DNA of 64,000 bases from positions 118,146-182,145 of the forward strand of contig MU069698.1 of assembly GCA_002284615.2 (NCBI GenBank), in the 5' to 3' direction. Below the pieces are notes generated by a model. The model was given only the letters and a program-made list of their open reading frames with translations, was not told the DNA's origin and searched no databases. Below, piece by piece: positions 32,680-44,900 of this stretch. The stretch is from Dunaliella salina (taxonomy: Eukaryota; Chlorophyta; Chlorophyceae; Chlamydomonadales; Dunaliellaceae). Position 1 is the first letter of the stretch, and the number at the start of each line of letters is the position of its first letter. A program made the position numbers and the translations under genes.

Positions 32680-32900
32680 GGGTAACCAAAAAGTGCAGGT
32701 GTTGGGCATACTTTTTGCTCCTTATGATGAATGAATTAATCACCAGGATGGTCAAAAAAATACAGGACGTTATGTCGAAAGATTGACCTGTACCCCTTGA
32801 CACCCCCCCCTCCCAGTGCCCCAACGCAGACGATAAAAGGACCAATCTGCTCATCTTCAAATTCCTCACCCATCTGCATACTTAATGCATTGAAGAGTAC
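32680..32900 (-). repeat. Dispersed G-rich element, family C, copy 4 (both ends, no middle)
   Basis: Begins CACCAGGGGTAACCAAAAAGTGCAGGTG (broken here only by numbering), the inverse of the end at 30180, and passes straight to the GACGTTATG / CCCCTTGAC / ATCTGCATACTTAATGCATT end. This looks like an internally deleted copy. Confidence 0.6.
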
Positions 32901-33779
32901 CTATGATGCAAGGTCTTGATTGCTTACGAAGCGAAAAAAAACTGCAGGCCCCATGCAAATGGGTTGCAGTAGGCATGGTCTGCTCTCTAAGAACTTGCAC
33001 TTTGATGCACTTTGTTCGAAAGCAAAGGAAAGGTTTAAATAGCAAATAAGCCTGTGGGGGCAGCTAATCTGAAGCAAAAAATGCCTGTGTCCTTTGTTTG
33101 GAAAGCAGGCTAACCAGGGCCATTTGAAATGCGAACATGAGAAGAGGGCACACCCAAAAGGGCACGAAGATGGAAAATGGGTTTTCTTTTCAGGTACTGG
33201 CCCATCTGCCAGGCACCAAAGCACTTTAATGCCTGTCTGTGCACTCGATCCCAGGCCAATAGGTCCACCTTAATTGTATTAAGATCCTCCCCAAGGCAGA
33301 GACCTTGTAGAATAGAGAGGCTGGCCTGACACCAAAACCTTCCTCGCTTTGGAGACTGTCAACAGCTCAACATTCTCATGCTATAACTAGACTCAAAACC
33401 CGTAGCTATGGAAGTCCAGACAGGAATGACAGGTGGATTCTGCAAATTACCTTAAAATGGTGTGGGAGGCGCAACCTGCATTGATTTCACTATGAGAACC
33501 CTTATCGACTAAGGCCTAACCAGACAAAAAACAAAGTCTCTAGCGTCCTGGTTGAGTGGCCATGCTATTCAAAGATGAAAATCATTACTAACGCCAGACG
33601 CTCTTCATTTTGGGGAGGGGGGGGGGGATGGGCGAGCCACGGCAGAAAACGGAAGAAGAAGAGTCCAGGCATCCAGGAGCATGGCGGGCAATCCTACAGA
33701 AATCCATTAACTCCATTTCTGGCTTTCACTTTGGAGAGCTGTGTCCAATTTTGGTTTGGGCCCTTTCACGAGGCCCCAC
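32901..33779. other. Intergenic, nothing recognised
   Basis: Mixed sequence with a short G-run at 33612. No exon or known repeat assigned. Confidence 0.4.
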
Positions 33780-33856
33780 TAGCTTGCCGGTTAGAGAACC
33801 TCATTAATGTAGGCGGCATCTGGCTTGCATGGACTCTTTTCTTTCCTTTCTAGCCA
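33780..33856 (+). repeat. Degenerate family B tail
   Basis: CTAGCTTGCCGGTTAGAG, CATTAATGTAGGCGGC-ATCT-GGCTTGCAT, GGACTCTTTTCTTTCC: same order as other B tails, with the GCGGC/GGCTTGC stem kept. Confidence 0.55.
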
Positions 33857-33909
33857 AATCATTTGGCTAAAGAGGACGTCCTTGGGAAGATCCATGTATG
33901 TGCGTTTGC

Positions 33910-36756
33910 GTCGGAAAGTTTTTGTTTCTCTGAACCTGCTCTGATTCAGAGAGATCCCCTCTGAAAGGCTCTAATCCAGCCTCAACAGAGGTGTCTGATT
34001 CAGACAAATAGCCAAACCACTTCTGCTCTGATTCAGACCCTCTGATACCTATATAGATAATACCTATTTAGATATCTCTGATTCAGACCTTCCAAGGGTC
34101 TGTGTACGCACAAGACCATATGAAAATTAAAAAAATATCTTTTGTATCCTGTACACAATGAGCTCATTCATAGGCTGTGCATGCACAGGATAAGCCTCAC
34201 TGTCTGCAAAAGGCCTTGCAATATGTTTCCTTACCATCAACAGTGGCAGGTGGAAAACACACCACCTTTTGCATCACAGACTTAGCACCCTCTGAATCAG
34301 AGCCACTTCAGAAGGTAGTTCTAAAACAGATGGGTGTTTTCATCTGATATTTGCATGTGAACCTAGATGAATGGGCCTGATTTTAAGAAAATAGACTCTG
34401 ATTCAGAGGCAGTTCAGACATTGTGTGAAAAGGCAGTTGGGGCAAAGTTTGGATCTGATTAACATTACTCTGATTCAGACCCTTTTCAGAGCCCTTTTCG
34501 TCTGATTCCATCCAAGACAGGTGTCTGATCCAGACTCATAGCCAGACCCCCAATCAGACCCCTTTTCTCTGATTCAGACCCTCTGATCCTTAACCATCCC
34601 TGACTGTTCAGTCACTGAATATCTCTGATTCAGACCCTTTTCAGAGCCCTTTTCGTCTGATTCAGACAAATAGCCAGGCCCCCAATCAGACCCCTTTTTC
34701 TCTGCAGAAATACAGGTATTGCATCAGACAGCCTCATCTCTTTCAACCAAACACGTAAACAACTTCTTTATCCTGAAAGACACCTCAGGCATACCCAAGG
34801 AGACGTCCTTAAAATGATTCAAACTCTCATTAGAGACTTCCATACCAAAATTCGAATTTACAAGGTGAAGTCCCATGCTGGCATTGCTGGAAATGAATGT
34901 GCAGATGCTATTGCAAAACATCAAGCAAAGCAAGCCCAGAACTGCGTGGCAGACACCGAGATTCCTGGTGCAGGTCCTGGTGGAAATCCATGTACAAACA
35001 TTTTCTGGTTAGCCAAGGAAGAAAGAGTGCATGCTGCAGGCACATCTGCGGGTCCACCACCCGCCCACAAGCTCACCTATTTCCCCAATCTTCAAGATGC
35101 CCTCAAATCCCACATGCATTCTAAATACAAGCTTGGATATGCCAATGCCAAAACAGGCTACTACTCTTACTATGAAAACTTATTACCGCAAGTAAATAAA
35201 AAATCAGCAATGCCTTCAGAAATATGCCCAACATCTCTGTACCCATGAAGCGTACCATCCTGCAGTACCGCACAGGCACCCTCTACAACCAAAAACATGC
35301 AATACGTTTCAAAAAGTCAACTGATCCATCTTGCCCCCTCTCAGGCTGCCATCATTTGGACAGCGCGCTACATATGCTCTCAGGCTGCCAAAACCATATC
35401 ATCTCCAACATGAGAACTGAGCGCCATAACATTGCAGGCAGAATGATCACAAAAGCCCTCAGCAAATGCCCTGTAGGGGCAGGCCTGGTCTACACAGACA
35501 TAGGAAGCAATTTTAAGCTTGCTCAACACAACCTCCAACTCCCTACACATGCCTCAAACAGAACTTTACCTGCATACTTCTTCCCTCATAACCTTCCAGA
35601 GAGGAAAAGACTCAACTCCAGTCGACCAGATGCTGTTTTGATCACCCCTTTTAATGTTAAACATACTTCTAACAATGTTTCTCCTACCCATTCCCATCAC
35701 GCTTTGCGCAGCTCCTCACGGAGGACCACCAGAACTAGTCGCATGAGGCAACCCCATGAAGTTCGTGCAAATGAACGCCATGTGCACCTAATAGAAATCA
35801 AGTTCTTTGAAGACACAAGGCCAGAGCATCAGTTGAACGCGGCAAAGCAGCAGCACGCAGACCTTTGTAAACTTGTTAATGCTAAAGCTGTTACAATTCA
35901 CCCTATTCTCCTGGGTGTAGGTGGAACTATTTACACTGAGCATACCCTAAAGCAATTCAAACAACTAGGATTGGATCACCAGCGTGCCACGAAGCTTGCT
36001 CAACAACTTCATGCCCATTCTGTTCAATATGCTCACAAACTAGTCTCCACACGCTGCGCTATTGAAAACAAGAATACTTCCAACTGCCAGGTTCTAGAGC
36101 CAGGTGCTTCTAGTAAACCTCCAGATCCACATTAGCATTCTCTTTTTCATACCTTGTGGTGGAGGGGGCACACGGCTCTCTTTTGAGTCCATGTGTCTCC
36201 CTTTCCTTAATTGATGTAGGGAGGGTTTCTCTGCCTACGTAGTTTTTCTTTTCTTTTCTCTGATTCAGACCCTCTGATCCTCAGCCATGCCTGTCTGTTC
36301 AGTCACTGAATGTCTCTGATTCAGACTCTCTTCAAAGCCTTTCTGGTCTGCTCAGCTCTCATCCAGACCCCCTCCAGAGCTTTTTCCTTCTTCTTTCATG
36401 ATGAGACAGGTGTCCAGTTCAGACTTACTCCGATTCAGAGTGCCTCCAGAGGGTCCATCACAAGGCAGATGGGAACTTTGATGAATTGGTCTGGCTCTGA
36501 GGAGTTAAAAACTGATTCAGAGGCAGTTCGGACATTGTGTGAATAGGCAGATGGGGTCCAGTTAATTTTAGTCAGAATCAGACCAGCTTTATTCTGATTC
36601 AGACCATCATCAGAGGCTCTTAGTGATGCTATACAGTGGCAGCCTCTGAATCAGACCACCTTTCCTCTGGTTCGGACGCCATTCAGAGACACCCTCTAAA
36701 TCAGACCCTCTTCAGACCGATCATACCTGGAATCAGAAAAACCAAAACCTTCCGAC
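33910..36756. mobile_element. TIR transposon with TCTGAWTCAGA array, copy 2, interrupted
   Basis: The left end GTCGGAAAGTTTTTG and right end ...ACCTTCCGAC match copy 1 at 11827-13220, as does the interior in order (shared CATCAACAGTGGCAGGTG, GCAAAGTTTGGATCTGATT and others). The interior is split at 34704 by a retrotransposon. About 14 exact TCTGAWTCAGA motifs remain. Confidence 0.75.
34705..36253 (+). mobile_element. 5'-truncated Dualen/RandI-like retrotransposon: RNase H end, restriction-like endonuclease, family A tail
   Basis: The best-preserved copy. It begins inside RNase H (ASDSLISFNQTRK), continues IYKVKSHAGIAGNECADAIA, and after one frameshift near 35230 enters a 303-codon frame (35224-36135). 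That frame holds the zinc knuckle CPLSGCHHLDSALHMLSGC, then TERHN, then SSRPDAVLITPF, then HVHLIEIKFFEDTRPEHQ, then HPILLGVGGTIYTEHTL. The CCHC, RHN, PD and E-x-K steps are all present, which defines an R2-type endonuclease. The family A tail follows at 36155-36253. It is flanked by TTTTCTCTG (34696-34704 and 36254-36262), a likely target-site duplication within the TIR element. Confidence 0.85.
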
Positions 36757-36789
36757 GTGAGCACTGACAACATTTTTTGCAGTACAGAC

Positions 36790-36975
36790 GCAGAGGGTCC
36801 CAACTTGGGGGGTCAGTGCTCGAAAATTTTCCTGGGATCTTCCCCATTTTGTCAAAACTACCCTCGCATGTATAGCAGTGATATGGGAGACACCATTGCA
36901 AAAGAAATTGGGTCAATTGGCGGTCTGGCTGGGCCAGGGTGGGATTCCAAAGTTTCCTGAAATCCCCTGCCAAAC
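36790..36975. repeat. Dispersed repeat, family D, copy 2
   Basis: GGGAGACACCATTGCAAAAG, AATTGGGTCAAT and GGTCTGGCTGGGCCAGGG match 9755-9930 in order. It starts about 35 bases after the TIR element ends. Confidence 0.6.
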
Positions 36976-38902
36976 ATGTCATCAATCTGTGATCTGGCAC
37001 AGATCATCACTGGCAACTGGTAACGGGATAAAACGTATTGCTGCCATTAATGCAGCCATTACTTTTTAACACACTGCTCTTCATCCTGTTACAAGGGTGT
37101 GGCGCAAAGTTACGAGTGTTCAAAGCTGCACACACAAGCCGGTACCCTCTGGCCAGACCCTCTGGCCAGACCCTCATGGTACAGATGCCTAACAATCGGA
37201 ATGCCCCTCAGAGACAAGCTGGAGAGGCAGCCGAGGTAGAGAGCTATGGACACGGCTAAGCAAAAAATAATTTTAACCAAGTGCCTTCAGTAATAGGGCG
37301 CCTGACCGCTAGCCTGTTTGTCACAGAGAAAGTGCAGCAGAGGAGGGGACAGCTTGTTGGTACCCTGGTGAGCTTCATCACTTGAAGTGCAAACTTACTT
37401 GAGCACTTGGCAACAAAAGATGCAGGATGCTTGGGTCGAGTGCTGATACAGAGAACTTGCAACCCAGTTGAATGGGGATAATAAGTGCGTTCCCTTTCCT
37501 TGGTGCATGCGGACGCGGATCATCAATTGCTAAAAAGAGACACTGAGGGTCAAGACATTAAGGTGCTTCTTTCTTCAAGGCCTAATCTTTGCGCCTGCTT
37601 CTCTCGCCATTTTGGTTTGGAGGAGCTCAAAACTTTCCTGTGAGCCCCAGCACCTCTGTTCATCTTTGTTTTCTGGGCTTTGCGGCTGCATCTCTTGCAC
37701 TCTTTTTGGAGGAGCCATGAACTTCTCTAGGAGCCCCAGCCTCTCTTTCTTTCATGGTTTCCCGCCTTTCATATTCACTTCAAGAGCTTTACCTTCATTT
37801 ATTGTAGAGGCCTTTATGGGACATTGGAATTCTTGAGCGCATATAATGAAATAAAGACACCGTGAATCTCTCCTTCCAGACAGTGAGGAAAAGGAGCCGC
37901 AACAGGGATCAAGAGCCTGCAGAGGTTGGATAGCAGTATCCAACCTTCAAAGTTCCAGTGGTGATAAACAATGTGGCCATTTTTCCAAAAGCGCGATTGA
38001 TACATGTAAGCGTCAGTCCAAAGTTTTTGTTCAGGAGCAAAAGTCTCATTTTTTTGGTGCAGATGTCATCTGAGCTTGCTTTGGGTTGCTCATTCTGTCT
38101 CGTACACTTCCAGGGCCAAAAGCACCCCACAAGCTGCATTTTTGAGGTAACAGGCACCACCGACCACATATCAGGTGAAACAAAATCTGGAGCAATGTGA
38201 GACAAGCTCCTGAGCCTCAAGGACATTGATTTCCTTCATACCTCCTGAATAGGGAAGATACGATTTTGTCCTCAGGGGTTTTGATTTTGACATGGGCTTC
38301 AGAGCTTTCATCTTAAACGCAGACTTGACATGCACCAATTATTGTAGATCGACCAAAGATTGAAATCAACGTACAACTAAGGAGGTTGCTAGACGCTCAC
38401 ATGGGCACACACACAATTGTTTGCAAATATTGGCCGCATCATTCAGCCTCTCGTCAACGTGGGCCTTACTTGGCAGAAAGCTAAGACACTAGAATCAAGA
38501 TTGAGCAGCCTTACCATCCAGAGATTCAAGACCACTAGACCAGACGTGCTGTTCACGTAATGGGGGCTTCAAGCCGGTGGGTGGGGGGAAGGGCAGGGTG
38601 TGCAGTAGTGGAGAATGGAAGTGGGCTCCCTGAGAGCTCAGGTGTCCAGGAGCATGGCTGACAAGCCCTCAGACCCCATTAGCTGCAGTTCTGGCTTTTT
38701 CCTAGGCTACATATGTCTAGCTCAGTTTAACAAGGGCCCCTTGATGAGACCTTTGCTAGCTTTTTAGTTATGGAACCTCTCCTTTATCCATGCCGCCATC
38801 CAGGCTGGCACAGAATTTCTTTCTTCTTAAAGTTGTTGCTTTTGGCATGCATCAGCTTAAGCCAAAATCTGTTTCCACAACAGTGATGTGCTGCTCAAGC
38901 GT
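36976..38902. other. Region downstream of the FAS1 gene, nothing firm
   Basis: Weak traces of family B tails near 37490 and 38760-38835. No recognisable exon on either strand. Confidence 0.4.
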
Positions 38903-41900
38903 CTAGAGCAAGGGAGCAAGTACCTGCAATTCCAAGTGCAGGGAACAAGATAGCCAGGTCAAGCCGGGCCAGAAAAAAAAAGTTTTGCAGTTGTATGATT
39001 TGCCGCATGATGTGCAAGACGAGATGTGCCTGATTGGTTGGGAAAAATTTAGCTGCCAGTCATAGCTTAAAATGTTTGGCAACTTTACAAGCCTCTATTG
39101 CAAATCTGTGGCAACTGATGATTGATGATAACAGAGCATCTTTGTGCTAAAGGAATTTTGCGATTTAAGCAGTCCCCTCCAAGTCCTTCAGAAAGGAGCC
39201 ACCCACCTTATCCACAATATGCAGCACAAGCTGGCCAGAAGTGATGGTGGTCTTCACGACCTTGGCCGTGCGAGTGACGCCTTCAAAGGTGGCAGCAACT
39301 GCCAAAGCGCCAGCCCTGCAGCAGGCGAGTGCAAGGGAAAAGCTTCAAAAACCTTCCCCACTGTTTCCTTTTCAGGACGCATGAATTGCCTTTGGATGTG
39401 GGAGGTCTGGGGTTTGACCCCGGGCACCGGTGAGGACTTTGCCTTGGGAGCAAGTAGTTCCTTTCCTTTATCAATGCTATCGGACAATGCCTAATAGCTT
39501 AGCTTTTCCTTGTCCCGGTACCCTTGCTGTGCCAAGCAGAGTGTGCAACTGATGGTGGCTATCATCGATGAAGGTGATGACTAAAAGCTGTTCTTGTTCT
39601 CAGTTCAGGAGCCTCCTGCCTGATACACGATGTCCAGGGCAAAGGGTGAAAAAACCAAATCCATTCACTTACAGCTTGGTGATGACCAGGGGGGTGCCCA
39701 ATGCTGATGTGTGCACAGAAGTTCCCTCAGGTATGCTGGATGGAGGGAGGCTTTTGCCTACAAAGTGTGTGATCGTTTGCACACAATTGACAGGGATGAG
39801 ATAAACCTGGAACGGCTAACAACAAAGCCAACAGGATCCCTACTTGCACAGCACGGACTTTTGCTAGACAATGATGCCTGGGACATGTGTTTGGCAAAGT
39901 GCTATTTGGCAAATGCCTGTTGCATTGTGTAACCTTGCCGGAGTTCAGGTCATTCAAACCCACGGCAGGATGGCTTGATATCCCTTACGTTCCCCTTTCT
40001 GGCATGCTCCAGAAAGCTGTCATAACGCCTCATAAGTGTATGGTACACAGTAGCTTGGAAACCGCAACAGAAACGGCAAGGTTTCCTTGCACACCATCCT
40101 CCTGGGTGTGGGATCCCAAGCCCCAGGTCCAGGCTAGACCTGCAAGCCTCAGTGGTGAAAAGGCTCTAGCTAGCTTGCCAGTTAGAAGACCAGAGGGATG
40201 CAACTGGCCCATTTGCCAGATATGCTCTTTCCCAACTTTTTTTCTTAAACCTGACTATGCCATCCATTTCAATCCATAAATTATCATGTTCACCAAAAAT
40301 TCATGAAAACTGGAAGATCCCAGATCACTCTCCTGGCCCCAGATCACCCAAAAACGGCCCCCAGCTCCACCCTGGGGCAATTACTTCCCCCCCCGAAATA
40401 TTTCCTAATAACCCTAACATGATATGTTAGCATCCTGCATATTCAAAAAATAGGAAAGAAGGAGGTCAAGTTTTGACCTTTTCGGCACCCTTCAGACAAG
40501 ATTTTCTCTAAGGGAAGTGACTAAAATCCTGTTTGTCACCAACCACTGAGTCATTTCGCTCCATTTTTTTGCAATGGTATTAGTGAACTACAAGGACTCC
40601 AAATCACTAAAAACCTCCCAATTGGTGCGGTGGGTGATCTAGAGTGGAGATTTCGTGGTAAAAAACTAGGGTTTACGTTGCGGCTGATTAGGCGGCTACT
40701 ATTGGGTACCAAGCTTCAATCTACCAATTTGCGGAGAACATGCGCTAGGAGCATCCCCAAAACACCTGATCATAGGCCTTAGTTGTCCACCTCTGTTAGA
40801 AAACCTTCCCTTGTTGCACGCGGCCAGACCTGGCTTGCGTAGTATTTTCTTTCTTTTCCTTCCTTTTCTTTTACACAGTACTTTTTCCAGCCAAAACTGT
40901 TAGTGACAGCAATCCAGAGGTCCAACTAGATTTCCTCAAAATTTAACATCACACCTGCAATAAACTGGGCTTTGAGAGCAGCTCGTCCTCGGGGCTCGGT
41001 AAGCTGCTCAAAAGCTGCCTTTTCACCGCCAACCTGCTCACTGTGGGCAGACAGAGCACTGGAAGGGCGGGCAGGTACAGGCATGAAATGTGGTCAGCTG
41101 ACAGGCATAAGGATGACATCATGCAAACAAACCAAACATGTTCATTTTGATCATTCCCTTTAAAGATCGGATCATCAGATGCAAGTCAATTTCTTTAATG
41201 TTTTGTAAGACTGACTTGTATCGAAGTTGGTTATGCTGGTAGCCTACCTGTCATGGGGAAGAAAGAAGGTCCCTTGGCTTTGCGAGAGGAACTCAGCATC
41301 CAACCCGGCAAGCTGAACTGCCTGAGATATTTGTTAGGATGTCAACTTAGTCACGATCAGCATGAGAAGGCTTTTGAATACTGAAAAGGACAGGGATGGG
41401 GGGAGAGGGGAATGGCTTGCAGAGTGAGCGCAAGTACAGAAATCCAGCCTGCGAAGGCAGCTGCCCATTGGTGAGGCACCTTACATGCTAGCTTGCTGTG
41501 TCAGGGGACCTTCCCTTACTGCATGCAGCCGCTGGTCTGCGTAGACTTTCCTTTCTTTTCTTTTCTCTTTTCTTGTCTTTCTCTCTTCTTTAGCTGCTGC
41601 CTGTATACCTTTTTAGCAAAGGCAATGCCGTGGCACTCTTCAGCTGCAGCTGGTGATGAGGGAGCTAAAGGATGAGGTAAGGGCTGGACAGGGCTCAGAC
41701 ACAAGTCCACAATGTGGACTATAGCGTTGGGGCCGTGCAGGATGTTGCNNNNNNNNNNNNNNNNNNNNNNNNNNNNNNNNNNNNNNNNNNNNNNNNNNNN
41801 NNNNNNNNNNNNNNNNNNNNNNNNNNNNNNNNNNNNNNNNNNNNNNNNNNNNNNNNNNNNNNNNNNNNNNNNNNNNNNNNNNNNNNNNNNNNNNNNNNNN

Positions 41901-44900
41901 NNNNNNNNNNNNNNNNNNNNNNNNNNNNNNNNNNNNNNNNNNNNNNNNNNNNNNNNNNNNNNNNNNNNNNNNNNNNNNNNNNNNNNNNNNNNNNNNNNNN
42001 NNNNNNNNNNNNNNNNNNNNNNNNNNNNNNNNNNNNNNNNNNNNNNNNNNNNNNNNNNNNNNNNNNNNNNNNNNNNNNNNNNNNNNNNNNNNNNNNNNNN
42101 NNNNNNNNNNNNNNNNNNNNNNNNNNNNNNNNNNNNNNNNNNNNNNNNNNNNNNNNNNNNNNNNNNNNNNNNNNNNNNNNNNNNNNNNNNNNNNNNNNNN
42201 NNNNNNNNNNNNNNNNNNNNNNNNNNNNNNNNNNNNNNNNNNNNNNNNNNNNNNNNNNNNNNNNNNNNNNNNNNNNNNNNNNNNNNNNNNNNNNNNNNNN
42301 NNNNNNNNNNNNNNNNNNNNNNNNNNNNNNNNNNNNNNNNNNNNNNNNNNNNNNNNNNNNNNNNNNNNNNNNNNNNNNNNNNNNNNNNNNNNNNNNNNNN
42401 NNNNNNNNNNNNNNNNNNNNNNNNNNNNNNNNNNNNNNNNNNNNNNNNNNNNNNNNNNNNNNNNNNNNNNNNNNNNNNNNNNNNNNNNNNNNNNNNNNNN
42501 NNNNNNNNNNNNNNNNNNNNNNNNNNNNNNNNNNNNNNNNNNNNNNNNNNNNNNNNNNNNNNNNNNNNNNNNNNNNNNNNNNNNNNNNNNNNNNNNNNNN
42601 NNNNNNNNNNNNNNNNNNNNNNNNNNNNNNNNNNNNNNNNNNNNNNNNNNNNNNNNNNNNNNNNNNNNNNNNNNTTTGTGTGTGCGCGCGCGCTTGTGGA
42701 ATTGTTTTTCTACATACAAGCGTTCTCCGATGTGCAACTTGGGCGAGGTGCAATCGTGTTCTGGGTTCATGCTTTGCATACAGTGCGTGAAATTTCAGTG
42801 ACACTGGCATCATGTCGATGAGTAGCACCTCGTGTCCAAGTGCATTCAGTGTGTAGAATTCCTGTGGCAATGGTATCATGTGGATGAGTGGCACAAATGT
42901 GTCCATATGGAACTGACCTCCAATAATCTCTCCAGGTAAAGAGCCCGTAGACACACTGAGTAGAGGACCACTGCAACAAGGAACCAAAGTATGCAAAACA
43001 GAGGACGTCACAGGTCAAGCCCTCAGTTTTGCTGGTGTCATGCACAAGGCAAAGAACAAAACTATGGGAGCAGGCTCTCCCCACCCAATTTAGGAAAGGG
43101 AGACAAGGCATGCCACTGCTGATCAAGCACAGAGAGTTTTGTGTGCATGTTAGCTGCCTGTTTGGGAGAAGGCACCAGCACGCACTGATGTTCTTGTCGC
43201 TGCGCTCCTGTCTCCTGTGAGAGTCTGTGTCACACTGACCTTCTTGTCACTGTGATCCTGTCTCCTGTGAGAGAGGAGTAAACAGACACTCCCTCCGGGA
43301 AGCTCTCCAGAGTGAGAACAACATCTGCGCAGGATAAAACATTTACATTAAAAAGGGATGCCATGCAAGGGTACGGGATGATCAAGCATTTGAAGCATTA
43401 AGCATTTGAAGTTTTAAGCAGTTGGAGCATCAAGCATTTGAAGCATCAAGCATTTGAAGCATCAAGCATTTGAAGCATCAAGCATTTGCAGTGTTAAAAG
43501 TTCTCAGTATCAAGCATTCGAAGCATGAAGCATTTCAAGGCGTGAGGCATCAAGCATTTGCAGTATCAAGCATTTGAAAAAGGGTAAGGAGAGGAGGTTG
43601 GGTACTGAAGTCACTGGTAGAACGCAAGCATTTTAAATGCCTGCTTGCTTCAGAAGTTGCTCAATGAGTACAATGGAATTGGCTTGGCTGCTGCTGTCAA
43701 TGAGCTGTATAGTGCTTGGCTGCTGCTGTCGATCAGGCCTCTGCTGTCAATTTACTGTACAGTAAGCACATGAATAGCCGAAGCAAATTTCATTTTCAAT
43801 TTCAATTCCAATTAGCTGATGCAAACAGTTAGGAAGGAAGAAATTGTACGGTAGTACTCTGGAATCAGCTTGCAACACTGCTTTCCTGATGCAGCCTGCT
43901 GCACACTGCATGGAAGACAAAGCATTGGGAAGCCTGACGTAGCACCTGGAATTACGTGTGCCTTGATTGCGTTCTCTCCTGCGTCAGATGTGATCATTGA
44001 AGCAGCCATCGGTTCTACTGCTGCATATCTGGTGATAGCAGCATTTGATGGAGCGAAGATGGTGCCTGTGACGAGGTCCATTCCTGCTCGTCTGAGGGTC
44101 TGTAAGGAAGAGAAAGGAAGAGAAAAGAAAAGTCCAGGAAGGCCATAGGCTGCGTGCATTAAGGAAAGGTCCCCAAGCTAGCAGAGGCCTCATCTGGTGT
44201 ATAAGGCATTGTCACAAGTGTGCACTTTCATGATGTGCAAGATCGCTAATATATAAAGGGTTGCTGCGCACTGCTGAGAGCTGAGTGCACTCAATGAAAG
44301 GAACAGCTAGTCCAATGTAGCCTCGCCCACTGCTCTAGCAACAAATGCTTCAGTTTGTACCTTGTATTGCTGTTCAAGCACAAATCAGTCTGCCAACTCT
44401 CTATCACTCTCTGTCACAAATCGCTCTCTGACTACAAGATTGCAGCATGTTTACAATGATCTATGACAATGCGGCTGGCAAAGGTTGGTTCAGCTTAGCA
44501 AGATCCCAATCCCCAAGGGGGGGGGCACCTACCTCAGTAGCATATGTCAGGTCTTCTGTGGTTGCTACCCGTGGTGTTAGCACAGATTCTGATGAGGGTG
44601 AGTTTGGGCAGAAGAAAGGTGGAGGAATAGGGCCAGGGGTTCGTGGAATGGCGGAGGGAGCTGGACCTGGAGGCGCGCCTAGGGGCTCCAGAACCTGGCA
44701 CCAGGCATGTGACAAGGTTTACAAGGCTTAAAAGGGAACATAACCTTTAGCCAGATACTTTGGCTGCTCGGTGTGTTGAAAGAAATCCATGTGACAGGAA
44801 TTGAGTTACATTACATTACATAAAATTACATTAGGGAACATAACCTTTGGCCAGGTAGCTTAGCTGCCTGGTAAATCAAGTTAAAAAGCAGGGCTCTCAA

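Larger units (their letters stand above)
41609..44099 (-). other. FAS1 domain V (interrupted by assembly gap)
   Basis: TLRRAGMDLVTGTIFAPSNA and AIKAHVIP in 44099-43946, VVLTLESFPEGVSVYSSLTG in 43324-43240, and GPLLSVSTGSLPGEIIG in 42970-42918. After the gap, NILHGPNAIVHIVDLCLSPV runs directly into a Pro-rich linker (41748-41609), so the intron usually found after the H2 box is missing here. Confidence 0.75.

Noticed and set aside
37752..37943. Possible last exon of the FAS1 gene (LLIPVAAPFP)
   Set aside because: The frame cannot be joined to exon 39315-39207 in phase, whereas the 21-bp exon 38923-38903 fits phase and sequence.
39360..39430. B-box-like GGTTTGACCCC in a FAS1 intron
   Set aside because: No A box or acceptor pairing; likely chance in a GC-rich patch.
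41640..43011. Frames of 350-430 codons across the gap at 41749-42674
   Set aside because: Artefact of 926 N. Only the edges carry real FAS1 coding sequence.
43370..43580. CRISPR-like regular array
   Set aside because: Units are contiguous 16-mers without unique spacers, inside an intron of a eukaryotic gene.
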